Below are positions 1 to 11,639 of a stretch of DNA of 64,000 nt, piece after piece (the first letter of the stretch is position 1; each line of letters opens with the position of its first letter). Under the pieces are notes generated by a model. The model did not search any database. It had not been told where the DNA came from and saw only the letters and a program-made list of their open reading frames with translations. Source of the DNA: Athripsodes cinereus. Lineage: Eukaryota > Arthropoda > Insecta > Trichoptera > Leptoceridae. A program made the position numbers and the translations under genes. Location: assembly GCA_947579605.1 (NCBI GenBank), contig OX388314.1:22330000-22393999 (forward strand), in the 5' to 3' direction.

Positions 1-244
1 AAGTTATAGTAACCTTGAAGTGTCACAAATTTGGTAATTATTAAGTATTATTTACGTGACACGGCACGTATCGACATTTTAAGCATCTACATTTATGAAA
101 CTGACGTTTCTCGTGTTGGTTGAGTGTAGTGATGGGCAAGTACTTTTATAAATTGTAATAACGGTTGCTTATAATTGTTAATTTATAAATCATACACAAA
201 TTGTGAATATTGTTTGTTCATTTGTGTAAATCATAGTTGTAGTG

Positions 245-1690
245 ATGGGTAAAAATAAAAAAACGTACAAACACTCCAGTACTTTCTATAGAAAATGTAC
301 AGACAAGATGAGAAATGAAAACAGTTATTTGTGCCAAAAGAGAACAGAAGAAACCATACGTAGTCCATTGTCACAAGAGAGTGATTTGTTTATAGTGAGG
401 CAACCAACAATTGCAACAGTTTTTAATGGCAATAACAAAAATCCGGAATCTAATATAGAATGGAATAAGTCTTTTACGATTCCAGATGAACCTGATATAT
501 ACTTGCAAGTAAATGAAGAAATAATTTCTGAACCAGATGATGTTGATGATGGTGCTGTCAAATCCATCAAACTTCTTGAAAACTTGAAGAAGTGGACAGT
601 AGCTCATAAGCCGACCACTTCGTCTCTAAATGATTTGCTAAAAGTGCTAAATGATTTTGGATTACAATTACCCAAAGATGGGCGGTCTTTATTTGATCTT
701 GGTATTATGAGAAAATGCTTAATGGCATGGTGTAATGGAAGCTATAATTTCAAAACAAAATTAAGAGGGTCAGAAATTGATTTACTAAACCAAATGCTAG
801 AATCTTGTGAAAAAAATAGACCTAAAGAAATACATCGAAATATCAGAGGTGTAAAATATTTAAAATACTGGAAAGGAACTGAGTATCGCGTGATGCTTTT
901 ATATTTGGGTTTTGTAGTATTAAAGGATGTTCTAAGTAAAGAAGTATATGAACATTATTTATTACTAAGTTGTGCTGTCGTAATTTTGAGCTCCAAGAGC
1001 TATTTGATCTATATAGATATTGCAAAAATTTTATTAGAAGAATACCTGGAAGGATGTATTAATATTTATGGTTATGATTCTATTAGCAGCAACTTTCACA
1101 ACCTGTGCCATGTCATAGATGATGTCAAAAAATTTGATTGTCTCTCAGGCATTAGTGCATATCAGTTTGAAAACTCACTTGGTCATTTGAAGTCTTTTGT
1201 ACGCTCAGCTAAACAACCACTCACACAAATAGCTCATTGGGTAACAAGAATAGCAAATATGAATGAAGCTAAAATTGAATCAAATAGTAATGTTTGCTTA
1301 AAAAGACATTTAGGTGACGGAATTTATAAACAAATTCATTTTCAAGATTTTATGTTAAGTGATCAAGAAAAGAATTCATGGTTTTTGTCGAAGGGAAATG
1401 ACATAATTAAAATGAAGCATGTTACAAAAGATAAAAATCGTTTCCGTATTATCGGTAACCCATTGGAAAGCAAACAAGATTTTTTTACAACACCATTCAA
1501 GTCTTCAAAATTAAACATATACAGTTCGTATGACGTATTTTGCAACCAATCTGGCCATCAGCACAAATTTCTTCCTCCTAGAAGTTATGAAACAAGAGAT
1601 GTCAAATGCAAATTATTTCACTTAAAATACAAAAACAGATCTGTGTTCATACCTTTGCTACATACTCTTGATGAGCAGAGGAAATCGTAA
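245..1690 (+). CDS. Tnp2-like transposase remnant lacking its central domain
   Basis: This is the longest open frame in the window, about 481 codons from the ATG at 245 (an in-frame GTG at 242 precedes it). The C-terminal two thirds look like the DUF4218-type region of Tnp2 transposases: a KYWKGTEYR block near residue 209, FHNLCHVIDDVKKF near 285, AYQFENSLGHLKSFVR near 306, and a tail near 450-476 ending FIPLLHTLDE. Members of this family normally have a large catalytic core between the N-terminal LPKDGRSL motif (here residue 143) and the block that starts GIMRKCLMAW (here residue 154). The two motifs are almost adjacent here, so several hundred residues are missing while the frame stays open. 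It therefore cannot encode a working transposase alone. It could act as a truncated, possibly repressive product, or be a neutral deletion copy. Family call is from motif recall. Confidence 0.7.
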   Translation: MGKNKKTYKHSSTFYRKCTDKMRNENSYLCQKRTEETIRSPLSQESDLFIVRQPTIATVFNGNNKNPESNIEWNKSFTIPDEPDIYLQVNEEIISEPDDVDDGAVKSIKLLENLKKWTVAHKPTTSSLNDLLKVLNDFGLQLPKDGRSLFDLGIMRKCLMAWCNGSYNFKTKLRGSEIDLLNQMLESCEKNRPKEIHRNIRGVKYLKYWKGTEYRVMLLYLGFVVLKDVLSKEVYEHYLLLSCAVVILSSKSYLIYIDIAKILLEEYLEGCINIYGYDSISSNFHNLCHVIDDVKKFDCLSGISAYQFENSLGHLKSFVRSAKQPLTQIAHWVTRIANMNEAKIESNSNVCLKRHLGDGIYKQIHFQDFMLSDQEKNSWFLSKGNDIIKMKHVTKDKNRFRIIGNPLESKQDFFTTPFKSSKLNIYSSYDVFCNQSGHQHKFLPPRSYETRDVKCKLFHLKYKNRSVFIPLLHTLDEQRKS

Positions 1691-2067
1691 TATACAATGT
1701 GCATCATGGAAAGAAAATAAAGGAAATAAGAAAAGATCAGAATTAACAACGAACGTATATTAATTAACGTATCTAACAATATATACACCATGTAAAAAAG
1801 AAGTGAAAATAAAGAATATGAAACAGTGCTAGACAATAATTTTTTTTGTTTATTAAATAAGGAAATATTATGTACATTTATTACTACTCACATAAATATT
1901 AGCACTGAAATTAAATTTGAATTGTCAATATGAAACAGTACAAGAGAATTTAAAATTATTAAATATTAAGAAAAGGACATGTACATACTAAAATAAATAT
2001 AATATTATGGGTATTTTATTAAAATATTTTTATAGAAATCAATCGGTGTTGTGAATTTAAAAATAAA

Positions 2068-3434
2068 TTAGATGTCACTCTCTTGTTTTTCGTCTACGTC
2101 AGTAGTCGTTGCTATCTCTCCCTCTATTAATTCCACCTGAAGTATTGTGTCGGGTATATTGTCGTCATGAGAGCCCAACACCGTCCTATTTTTTTTTATA
2201 ATATTCTGTAATTTCATTGTCTCTGCCAAAACCCTTTTCTTGGCGTGCTTAAGAAGTACTCCAGAAAAAAGTTGCTCATTTTTCTTATGTGTCCATCTGG
2301 AGTCGGCCCTAATCAGCACACTGTAATTTTATCATAAATATTAATAGACTTTTTTTAATATGGATAATATCATAAATATTATAAATTGATATGGATAAAT
2401 GACTGTTTTCGGTCAACAGTGTTTTATTTTTATTGTTACAACGTGTTCGATAGAAAATTCATCGTAATGGCGAATTAGCTCATTAGGTAGGAGATTATGA
2501 TTCTATATGTTTATACCAAAGATTATGGTGCTATATGCAACAAACATGTTTTAACAAAAATAAATTAAATCACGATAAAACAAATATTACTTTGTTAATC
2601 AATTTACCTGTAGAATAGCCTGAAAATGCTTTCCAGGCTTTGAAATGCGAATTTTTTGTCGCATCCCACAGACCTGGACACTCCCGTCCACGACATCTGT
2701 GTGCACAGATGTCTAGTCATAATAGCCTCAGCCATTTTCTTGCCTGACCATCACACGCAACAAAGGTACTGAAATGCTTTTCCTAAAACAAAAAAAGATA
2801 TGTTGTAATGTAATATTAGTTTTTAAAGATTTCGTGCTTCGTGAAAATGCGAAGTTTTTTGTGGTTACATCTCGTGGCAAGATTTGTATGCGGGCTCCCA
2901 GAACAGCTGTCGAACGCTCCATCATCAGACAATTTATGTAAACGTTAGTTCCTCTACGTGTGATGACATAGACTCCTTACCTGACAATGGAGCCTTTGAT
3001 GGTTCTGAAAACATCCAGATAAAAACTTCTACGCAACATAACCTCAAAAAACTTACAATGTTATTATAATATCTGAAATCATTGCCAAACATTGCTTGAA
3101 AATACTCCTTGTTAATTTCCAACTCTCTGTCCATTAGTTTCAGCTGGTTTATGGAATTTATTGGGAGAGAGAATTGACTTATTATATCGGTAGGTTCCGT
3201 CAGTACATATATATGGCGTGTATGAGATGGACGGGCTGTTGTTATTTTGTAATAAATCTAGAATTTTTTCCATCATGGCCATTAATCTGGTATTCTGCAC
3301 ATTTTGTTCTACACGCATGACAGCTTGTTCCTCACGCATGGCAGTTTGTTCCCCACGCATTGCAGTTTGTTCCCCACGAATGGCAGTAATCTCATCGCGT
3401 AGTGATTCAAATCTGGCGTCTGGTTGAGGGCAAT
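2068..3434 (-). pseudogene. DUF4806-like transposon accessory gene, spliced, disrupted
   Basis: At least four exons can be read on the minus strand. The first visible exon starts at 3434 after an AATTACAG acceptor and encodes a heptad-like series in which RGEQTAM is repeated with variants (near 3290-3400), then a hydrophobic LMAMMEKILDLLQ. The next block (about 3190-3057) contains NQLKLMDRELEINKEYFQAM and ends at a GTAAGT donor. The third exon (2782-2608) follows a pyrimidine-rich acceptor and contains MTRHLCTQMSWTG, the most DUF4806-like part, and ends at GTAAAT. The last exon (2320-2068) begins at TTACAG and ends with an acidic tail. The frame is broken between the first two blocks and again near 2750-2760. 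Another possible upstream donor (AAAAG then GTAAGT) lies near 3851. The role in the element is unknown. The start is not defined. Confidence 0.55.
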
Positions 3435-3479
3435 CTGTAATTAAAAAAAAGTACTAGAGTTATTACTGTTATTATAAAC

Positions 3480-3700
3480 CATACCATCACGGCATTTTCC
3501 ACAAGTGGGGTAGCCAGTGGATAAACTGCGTGTAATTTACATACAGTTTGTCCTCTACGTGCCATTTAAAATTGAGATATTCAGGATGGGTGGCAAACCT
3601 CGTCGCTGAATTGGATATGAAACACCTGCCTTTTATAGGACACTCAAAATCTTACAGAAAAGAGTGGGAGATCTATTCTTAACCGGGTACTTCCAGGGAT
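3480..3700 (-). mobile_element. Family A short retroelement (SINE-like), copy 1
   Basis: Near full-length copy, 3' tail at the low coordinate. Reading the minus strand, the family runs: a head with CCCGGTAAAGAATAGGTCTC, then CTCCCACTCTTTTC, GTGTCCTGTAAAAGGCAGG, a middle with CACCCATCCTGAAT and AGAGGACAGCTTGCATG, then CTGGCTACCCCACTTG, GGGATATGCCGTGATGGT and a TATAGTAGTAG tail. No clear pol III A/B box is visible in the head. It lies in an intron-like part of the DUF4806-like gene. Confidence 0.75.
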
Positions 3701-4479
3701 ATTTATACAAATAAAAAGATCAAAGTGGAGTAATACATATTCGGCGTAAACTGTAGGTACTTTTTTACCCTATATTTTATTTATACATGCATATAGCTAC
3801 CACAAATTTCATTTTGTTTATTAACCGACAATATGGAACATGATTGAACTTACCTTTTGCTGTCCTCTTTCAAACTTTCACTAATAAAAAATAAAACGGG
3901 AACTCCACGATAAAACTCTCTGCACATCACTACTTGTTGACACACTGATAAATGGCGGTCAACTCTGTAACTTTGTAGTTGCGAATACCACCAAGAGGTG
4001 GAAAATTAGTTATATTCCACTTTGTTAACATTTTTCCGAGCGCCATTGTTTTCATATTAGATTGTAATGCCAAATTAAATTTGCAGGTTATGTTTATCAT
4101 TTCTTTGTTTATATAAATGATTAAAATAACAAATATATGGTTCTTATAGATCAACATCACTTTTTCTGATAATATTTTACACATAAAATGTAATTTGGAT
4201 AACTTCTCAAAACACATAATAATAGTTATTTCACTTTTATTTTGATGTTTTTCAATATTTTGAAGGCCCATTGATATTGTTCGATGTAGAACTATCGTGA
4301 ATTACGATAATAACTTCCTCGCACTATATTTTAGATGTATAGACGCACGAAATACCGATTATCGCGTGTTAATTTGTTCTCATAAATATATTTGTCGCCA
4401 TTATTATACTACGAAACTAATTAATTTGATTAAAAATGGACATGTAGAAATGTCATACAATAATTTTATACTATAACAT

Positions 4480-4793
4480 GAAGTTAGCCGCTATATTTTG
4501 TTTGCTTAACCATTAAGTAATTCTTACGTAAATTAAGTAATATTTACGTTGAATCGACGTCATATTGTGATATAAGTCAATATTAGGTCGACATTTGGTA
4601 GAGATCAAGTCTATGTTACGTAAATAAGAAGTTATAATTTACGTGCCGTGGCACGTGCTAAAATTCCCCATATAGGTCGAATTTAGGTCGAATTCACGTA
4701 AAATCAACCAATTTAGGTTAAGTGACTTAATTTTGATGACCTAATATAGGTGAATATTACCAGTTGTCAACTTAAAATGTTTGCTGGGTAAGT
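4480..4793. repeat. Subterminal repeat block of the EnSpm-like element
   Basis: TAGGTCGA and close variants recur at about 4573, 4674, 4686 and in weaker form at 4722 and 4747, mixed with ACGTAA motifs. Clustered short subterminal motifs are typical transposase-binding zones of EnSpm elements. Binding is inferred, not seen. Confidence 0.45.
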
Positions 4794-5149
4794 TCTCGAA
4801 TGTTTTGTTTTATTTGTTTATTGAAAATTTGACTAGAATACCTACTATTGAATTGACATGTGATCCATTAATAAATATTTTTTTTGTAATTTATGATCTG
4901 ATATTGTTCTTTTTTTGTTGTTGTTTTGTTGACTTTTAATTAAAATTATTGTGATTTAATTCATTATACTAATGTGTGCATTATAATTATTCTAAAAATA
5001 TCACCCTGCACTGAGACAATAACAGCTTTTGGCCAAGGCGATATCAGAAAAAATAAAATAAAAAATGCTAACTTAAAAAAAAAACAAACAGCGAGACAGA
5101 AAAAAAAACACCAAAGAGATATCATCAAAAAGAAACAGAATCAAGGGAG

Positions 5150-5430
5150 AGCACCTGCCTTTTACAGGACACTCGAAAACTTACGCAGAAGAGTGGGAGA
5201 CCAATTCTTTACCGGGTGCTCCACGGGATTCGAAAAAATCAAGACATTTTACATCTTAAATTCAGCGATGAGCCTGTGTTTTTTAATGTTTGCCACCCAT
5301 CCTGAATGTCTTGATTTTATATTGGCACGAAGAGGACAGTTTGCATGTTTCTTACATGCAGCTGATCTGCTGGCTACCCCACTTGTGGGATATGCCGTGA
5401 TGGTATAGTAGTAGTAGTAATAGTAGTAGA
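5150..5430 (+). mobile_element. Family A copy 2 with inverted 5' part
   Basis: The 3' two thirds (from about 5238) read in plus orientation and end with the GTAGTAGTAATAG tail. The first about 80 bp (5150-5229), with ACCTGCCTTTTACAGGACAC, is the head of the same family in the opposite orientation. This is the structure left by twin priming in LINE-driven insertion. Confidence 0.7.
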
Positions 5431-5603
5431 TCAAGGGAGAGTCTCTATCCTGGCGATAAAGTCATTGTATGAATTTTCTATGTAATTTTCTACATGTACC
5501 TAAAGGGCTAGCGTTGTGAGTTGTTAATAAATAAACGAACTTCGGTATTCGCAAACCATAATATTTACGATTCGGTGTTCAAATATGTCATTATTTTGAA
5601 TTA

Positions 5604-5647
5604 CAGAAAAGAGTGGGACACCTATTCTTTACTGGGGACTCCGCGGG
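5604..5647 (-). mobile_element. Family A fragment (head only)
   Basis: AAAAGAGTGGGACACCTATTC and the following CTTTACTGGGGACTCCGCGGG match the head of family A. Confidence 0.55.
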
Positions 5648-6130
5648 AAATATGAGAAAGCATAACCAGTAAAAAAAAAAAAAATTGGCATGTATCTACA
5701 TATGTAAACTTACTTACTGATTTCTATATTTTACCCCGAAAACGTCGGGTATTAATACCAATCATAAAACACAATATAATAATATTTAACTCAATCACAG
5801 TGGAGATCCCTTGATAAATCATTGTACTATTTGCAGTATTTTGAGTACATATTACAGTTCTTTACTGTACGTACTCAATTATTTCCACCAATAGAATTAT
5901 TTTTGCTATTTGTTTGTTGAACTAATCTTATGTACCAAAATTAAACTCTATTTTATACTTATTTGTGTTTAAAAAATATTTATTGTCTTCTAACTCAACA
6001 TCCGCTACTTATATTCTTCCTTTAGCTCCCAGTCTATTCGGAGTGCTGGGTGAGTGCGTTGTGATTTTTTTTCTATTTTTTGTTCGTAAACTCATTTATT
6101 CCGTTCTGTGGAGCACTCGACTAAGAATTA

Positions 6131-6366
6131 ATCTCCCACTCTTTTCCGTAAGTTTCAATCAGAGTGTCTTGTAAAAGGCAGGAGTTTGAAAAAATAAAGA
6201 CATTTGACAGCTGTATTCAGCGATGAAGTTTACCACCCATCCTGAACATCTTAATTTTTTGTTGGCATAGAGAGGATAGCTTACATGCTTATTATTATAC
6301 CTACATGCAGCTGATCTGCTGGCTACCCCACTTATAGGATATCCGTGATGGTATAGTAGTAATAGA
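6131..6366 (+). mobile_element. Family A copy, full orientation
   Basis: Starts TCTCCCACTCTTTTCCG and ends GATGGTATAGTAGTAATAG. This copy gives the uninverted order of the family. Confidence 0.75.
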
Positions 6367-6516
6367 GATTTTTTATGATAGTTTACATATTTCATTTTTT
6401 TTTCATATAACATATAACAGACTTATATTTTAATCCCACGGAAGAATCGAGTTTAAAGAAAATTATAAAAACTGTTTTATTTAATGTTAAATATAAAGTG
6501 CATTAATATTTTAGGT

Positions 6517-6786
6517 CAAATAACATAACATAACATAACACGTGTAGACAATTTACACAGACCGAGCTAGTCCCAAACTAATATATGAATCTTGTATTAT
6601 GGGTACTAACACGGCGATACACATATACAATGCACTAAACACATATACATGACTGAAGAATGACATGACAGAAATGAAGAATGACCATACAAGGTCATTC
6701 TTCATTTTGCCCTGGCCGGGAATCGAACCCGGGACCTCGTGACTCAAAGGCAAGTGCGTTAGCCTCCGCGCCACACGGGTCGCCTT
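6517..6786 (-). mobile_element. tRNA-derived SINE, family B, copy 1
   Basis: On the minus strand the head carries the B box GGTTCGATTCCC within CCCGGGTTCGATTCCCGGCC, an anticodon-arm-like CTTTGAGTCACGAGG, and a body containing TTTGGGACTAGCTCGGTCTG. The 3' tail is ATGTTATGTTATG-like at the low coordinate. A short GAATGACC duplication is inverted inside this copy (about 6650-6700). Confidence 0.8.
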
Positions 6787-7239
6787 ATATAAATATTGAT
6801 CAAAATAAAAACGCAAATTTATCGATTACGCATTCCTGCCTACCTCACTAGGGATGTGGCGTGAGAGAAGAAATAGGTACCTACAATTTGTAAATAACAT
6901 TTTTTTTATTGTTGGCGTGCTTTTAGGTTCACAACGCGTATGTTTATAAATATCTGCCTGTAGAAAAAAATTATCTCCCAGAACAAAACATTGAGGTACT
7001 TATCTTATCTAGTAATAAGTTGCATCATTAGAAATAGACAGAAAAGAGAGAAAAATATTTTCCGTAGAGAAGAATAGACAAGAATAATTATTTATTTATT
7101 ATAACTACTGTCTATTATTGCTTCTATTGAACGTAGAAAAAATAATCACGTCCTGAAAATATTGACTGTCCGGTTCCATTACGCAACAAGTCGAAAATTT
7201 GGTTCCATGTCGGCTTGGTATCAATTCCACAAACATTTT

Positions 7240-7420
7240 TTTTTTTTTAAAAAAAGATATATCTGGGTTTTGTTATAAACCCAAATACAACCTTATACAC
7301 CTTTCACAGTAAGCTAAAAGCTTGTGTCGTGAAAGGGGAGTTTGTCGGCACCTGGTATCGAACCGCGGACCCCTTGTTCATGAGGCCGATACTCCCTCCA
7401 GGCTACCGACGAACCCTTTA
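7240..7420 (-). mobile_element. tRNA-derived SINE, family C, copy 1
   Basis: On the minus strand: A-box-like GTAGCCTGGAGG, B box GCGGTTCGATACCAGG, then CACGACACAAGCTTTTAGC, GGGTTTATAACAAAACCCAG and a poly(A) tail. Confidence 0.8.
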
Positions 7421-7495
7421 ATTACTTTAAATAATACACGGTTCCCTTTATATATGAAATACTTAGTTATGAAAAAAAATCTGCCAATATTCTTC

Positions 7496-7760
7496 TTCTC
7501 TTCTTTTCTTCTTCGTGTTGTACATCATCGATCTGTTAGTTCGGAAGTTGATGCCTCTTGTTATGCTGAACACCAACTGTTTTTCCAACTTTTAGGTGGT
7601 CTTCCTCGGGGCCGTCAACCGACTGGTATTTCTTTTGCATCTATATGTACGATTATGTTTTCAGCCATCCGATTTACATTTTCTCTCCAGAATCGTCTCC
7701 TTTTCCTACTCCATCTTACGATGTCCTCCGTGTTGCATATGTTTCTAATCTCAGTATTTC
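7496..7760 (-). mobile_element. LINE 3' fragment, decayed
   Basis: Antisense remnant of a reverse-transcriptase C-terminal region with an AGAAGAAG-rich 3' tail at the low coordinate. It aligns by eye with 11800-12062 over TTAGGTGGTCTTCC and flanks. No intact frame remains. Confidence 0.5.
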
Positions 7761-8079
7761 TTATTATTGCCTATATTCAATTCTACAAATGATTACTTTG
7801 AATTGTTTGTATTGAATGGAACAATGACAATGTATCTCTATAATAGTGTGATTATTTTTGTAGTAGGTAGGTATATTTCACCTTGTGCTGTATTTTTTAA
7901 GCAAAATGTGAAAATTATAAAATACATCAAAATTATAAAAAGACGATTTCTCGAATATAAGACATTTCTACTTGTTGAGTCATGGAACAGGACAGCCGAT
8001 ATTATATCTCATGCGTCTTTTCCATATTGTTGCTACAACGCAATTTGGAGTTGTTTTGGTATTCTCCTTTACTAGTGAT

Positions 8080-8740
8080 AAAAAGGTTAATAGTTTGATC
8101 GGGTAACGGATATCTGATGATATCCCAAAACGGATAACCGGATATATAGATTTTGTTGAGAGCTATTTACTGAAAAACGAGTAATCATAATAGGTTTTTT
8201 TTTCATTTATGATAAGTAAAAATGTATTTAGGTGTATGCACATAAGGGTGAAAAATATAAACAGAATTTAAATTTCAAATTCAAATATTTGATTACGATG
8301 TGATCAAGATAGGTAACTTCATGAAAATATGATGTAAAAATTTCCTCCCAGTTCATCCTAATCATCATCTCTAATTCTTCAACGATCCTCTCGCGAGCAC
8401 AGTCAACTCCACTTTAGTCAACTCTTTCTATGACATTACTAGCGCCCTCATATAGCGCACATTATCATACATTAGGAACGATGTATTTTTTATTTATTTT
8501 ATTCTTCAAATTAACAAATCAACAACAAAATCAACAAATCAATTTACATAAGAAAAAAAATGTGATGATATGCAGTGGCGAGATTATCACTATATAGTGA
8601 TTTCTTCCATCTAACCACGTCACATTATGAAATACAGGGATGGGACGTCTGGGTCATCAGAAATCTCGCGAACGAAAGAACAGTCTAACACCGGATAGTA
8701 ACTCAATATCTTGGCCGGATAACAGAGAATTGCTGGATTC
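8080..8740. repeat. CGGATAACCGGATAT-rich remnant
   Basis: The ends carry repeated CGGATA motifs (about 8100-8155 and 8690-8720), like the subterminal motifs at 26260-26340 and 27800-27870. A hAT-like origin is possible, but no terminal repeat or target duplication is visible. Confidence 0.25.
8483..8629 (-). mobile_element. LINE 3' end, family K, copy 1
   Basis: Contains GCAGTGGCGAGATTATCACT and TCTTCCATCTAACCACG, shared with 29750-29900 and 31271-31410. Confidence 0.55.
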
Positions 8741-10069
8741 ATGGTTGACCTCTATTTCATACCTCATTTGTTGGTTCATTCTCCATCTATATCTGTGTTA
8801 TCTATGTCTATAGTTTCTCTCTGCGGTTTCTTTCTGTTCATCTTGGAATCCCAACCATCACTTCATTTATTCATTTCTTTTGTCGACCACCAATGGCCAC
8901 ACACTATGAATTTGTTGCTATGGGTTGTTTCAGAATAGCAAAAATATTATAAGTTCTTACAATATTGTGTTGTTCTTGTGAAAACGGCTATATACTAAGA
9001 TTATATATCAAAAAAAAAGTTATTTACTCAGTGAATTATGAACTGCATCATATATTATCTGTACCTAAATTATCTCATAATCAATATTATGTTGAATCTG
9101 TTGTGTAACGTACAATATCTAAATAGAATTATGGTCATGGAAAAGTCAACAAATTGCTTCATCATTCAATATTCCTCTTGGCGAAAACAAGTTTTCTCCA
9201 CTCAGCACGATTTAATGATGATTGAGTCATATTTTCTTACAATCCTTGACATTATGTTGTGTGTAAATGGTGCTCGACAAATAGTTCTACGATAAATAAT
9301 ATCACTCCGAACGTATTGATATCGTAGAGGCGTAGATGTTTTGAAAGAGGGTTATCAGAAACTTTGTGGAGGAAAACTGGAGAAGCCAGCACAAATTGAA
9401 TAGCCAGTAAATAAAATACTGTCTAATATACTAAAATTATGATTTTTTTTAATGTTTTGAGTATTCCACACTGCACTTCCGTTACTTGATTATTTTAACA
9501 AAACAAACCGTTCCGTTCCGTTACTTGATTATTTAAACGAAACATTCAAAATGTCTCGAAACTGTTACATAGTTAATCCTTTTAAAATAAATGATAAAAA
9601 TATTAAGTATTTAAAATAGCAATCTACACTATGCATATTGTAAGTAAAAGAAAAATATTTTATCCCGGCGTGTAATTTGTATATTGTGAAACCAGCTTAT
9701 TGTAAAAACATCAATTATTCACACCTCTCGGGATATAGTGTGTACTGGAATTTTATTTTCACTGACCACCCAACTACTACTTCTTATAACACCCACCAAT
9801 AATAATACATACACACCCATATAGTACATATATACACCCTCACATATAGGTATACACATCCTGCAATCACCTTATGTATGTATAATACATATGGTGATAC
9901 TAGTAAACACACCCTTAGGTTCTATTTATTTCTCAATCCTTCCTAGATTTTTCTCTTCAACATATAGAATAGAAACAATCTTCCTCCATTCATAACGGTT
10001 TTATGACACTTGAGTCAACTTCTTCCACAATATATAACTATTGTAGTTAACAATAAAATATAACTTTAA
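8741..10069. other. AT-rich interval without a recognised gene
   Basis: Open frames are short and lack known motifs. A small direct duplication of CCGTTACTTGATTATTT lies at about 9480-9545. Nothing else is supported. Confidence 0.4.
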
Positions 10070-10140
10070 AAGTAATAATTTAATTCTGAGAAGCAGACTA
10101 TTGCAACAGCGAGCACCATCAAAACAACAGAAAAAGTATT
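10070..10140 (-). mobile_element. Short LINE C-terminal scrap (family J type)
   Basis: CAGACTATTGCAACAGCGAGC resembles the segment at 63448-63470 that encodes WNSLPSRIRLL on the minus strand. Confidence 0.3.
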
Positions 10141-10950
10141 AGCAAAAAAAAATTGAGCTGTAAGTATTGGTGTTGCCAGAAAACGCTCGCTATTGGATCG
10201 TAATGACTCGACAAATACTAAATTTCTTTGCCACACGGTACACCACTTGTCGAGATTTCGTCTTTGACGTATGGTAGGTACACCACTTCAGTTTATTTCT
10301 ATAGCTGGTTTTGCGGTCATATTTTTTCAGATCAAAGATGTCAGCATTTCGTAATCTTTCCATGTTGGTAAGTAGTTCTGTGACGGAGCCAACATATGCA
10401 CATAAAATCTATTTTTCTATCCCAACGAGGTATCTCCCACAAGTAAGATAACGAATGTATCAATTACAAGTAAAAAAACACACAAGTTGTTCTCTCTATG
10501 GCATTATAAACATATTTAAATAATCCAATTTTTCTTTTCTAATATTTCTATAACTATGTAGATACCTGATACATCTATAATCCCTTCCTTTGTATGAAAC
10601 CAAGCTAGGGTAGTTTATTAAAGAAACATTGGTTATTTATTTTGTATTGGCAATATTGATATTTAATTTATATAAATGTTTCAGTTTCTTTGGGGGTGTT
10701 TTTACAAAACAATATTCCTACCTGCGCCTGCGGACTTAAATAGCCAACCCCCACAGAGCTTTAATAATACAAAGTAGATATAATAAAATTATATTAAAGA
10801 AAACACCTCGCGCTTTCTATTTCAAAAATTCATTACATTATTTGGAATATTTTTAGAATATTTGAATAAGTATGAAGATGGTAACCAACTTTTTTCTGTT
10901 AAAGTTTTGTATCCTACAAAAAGAAATATTAACCTACTGACATGACATTT

Positions 10951-11098
10951 CTACTATTCCATCACAACACATCCCACGATTGGGGCAGCCGGCAGACCAG
11001 TCGCATGCAACAAACATGTAAGCTGTCCTCTCCGTGCTAATAAAAAAAATAAGACACCCAGGATAGGAGGCAAGCCTCTGAACTCAAGTTGTAAAATT
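10951..11098 (-). mobile_element. Family A copy, 5'-truncated
   Basis: Reads CACATCCCACGATTGGGGCA, GCCGGCAGACC and AAGCTGTCCTCTCCGTGC, all on the minus-strand family order. The GTAGTAG tail is lost. Confidence 0.6.
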
Positions 11099-11639
11099 TC
11101 TTTTCTTTTCGACACCTGCCGTGAACACATGACATTTCTCTAGTCTTGATTTACCTATTCATTTATTTTACAAGAAATACTCAGACAACTGATCACAAAA
11201 TATTCATAAATAACACACATTTTTTAATATCACGTTGATAATTCTTTGTTTATCTATACATAAAAATATCTCCGCTGTTAATTAGAATAGTCTTTCATAC
11301 AAACCGAAAGTCTGGCTTTACCTGAGGTTTCCAAACTGAAATATAATTAAAAATGGTAAATATACTTTTATAATTTATAATAAAATACTAAATAAAAATC
11401 AATTCGTATAATATATATTTCAAGCGCACCATGTAAGTGAATTCGATGCGATGTAGTCAGAAAATCAAAAAAATCTCTACATGCAATAATAGAACAGCTA
11501 CATCATTAGTTTCACTGCACGCCTTGTTTCTTGTATACAATATTCGACCGGTGCTTTGTAAGATTCATTAATATCGATAAAGGCACATATCTGTATGCGA
11601 AGTTGTGTGGAAAAACAAGCATGGCTTATTACGATGTTC

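Larger units (their letters stand above)
1..4793. mobile_element. EnSpm/CACTA-like DNA transposon, right part
   Basis: The segment holds a Tnp2-like frame on the plus strand and a DUF4806-like spliced gene on the minus strand, tail to tail. This pair is known from animal EnSpm-like elements. Near positions 50-80 and again at 4641-4660 there is a related near-palindromic motif (ACGTGNCRYGGCACGT), which fits subterminal repeats. The last 300 bp repeat the motif TAGGTCGA. A plausible right tip is TTTGCTGGGTA at about 4783-4793. The left tip lies before position 1, so no target duplication can be tested. A family A SINE copy (3480-3700) sits inside the minus-strand gene. Confidence 0.65.

Noticed and set aside
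3930..4271. 113-codon minus frame inside the EnSpm-like element
   Set aside because: No motif, unusual composition driven by AT content, and no link in phase to the DUF4806-like exons.
4974..5408. 144-codon plus frame
   Set aside because: Its second half is translated family A sequence and its first half is lysine-rich low complexity.
6553..6816. Possible functional tRNA gene (GGTTCGATTCCC)
   Set aside because: The same sequence recurs at 20368 and 27203 with a common body and tail, so it is a SINE head.
7322..7792. 156-codon plus frame
   Set aside because: It runs antisense through a family C SINE and a LINE tail, so it is a shadow of repeats.
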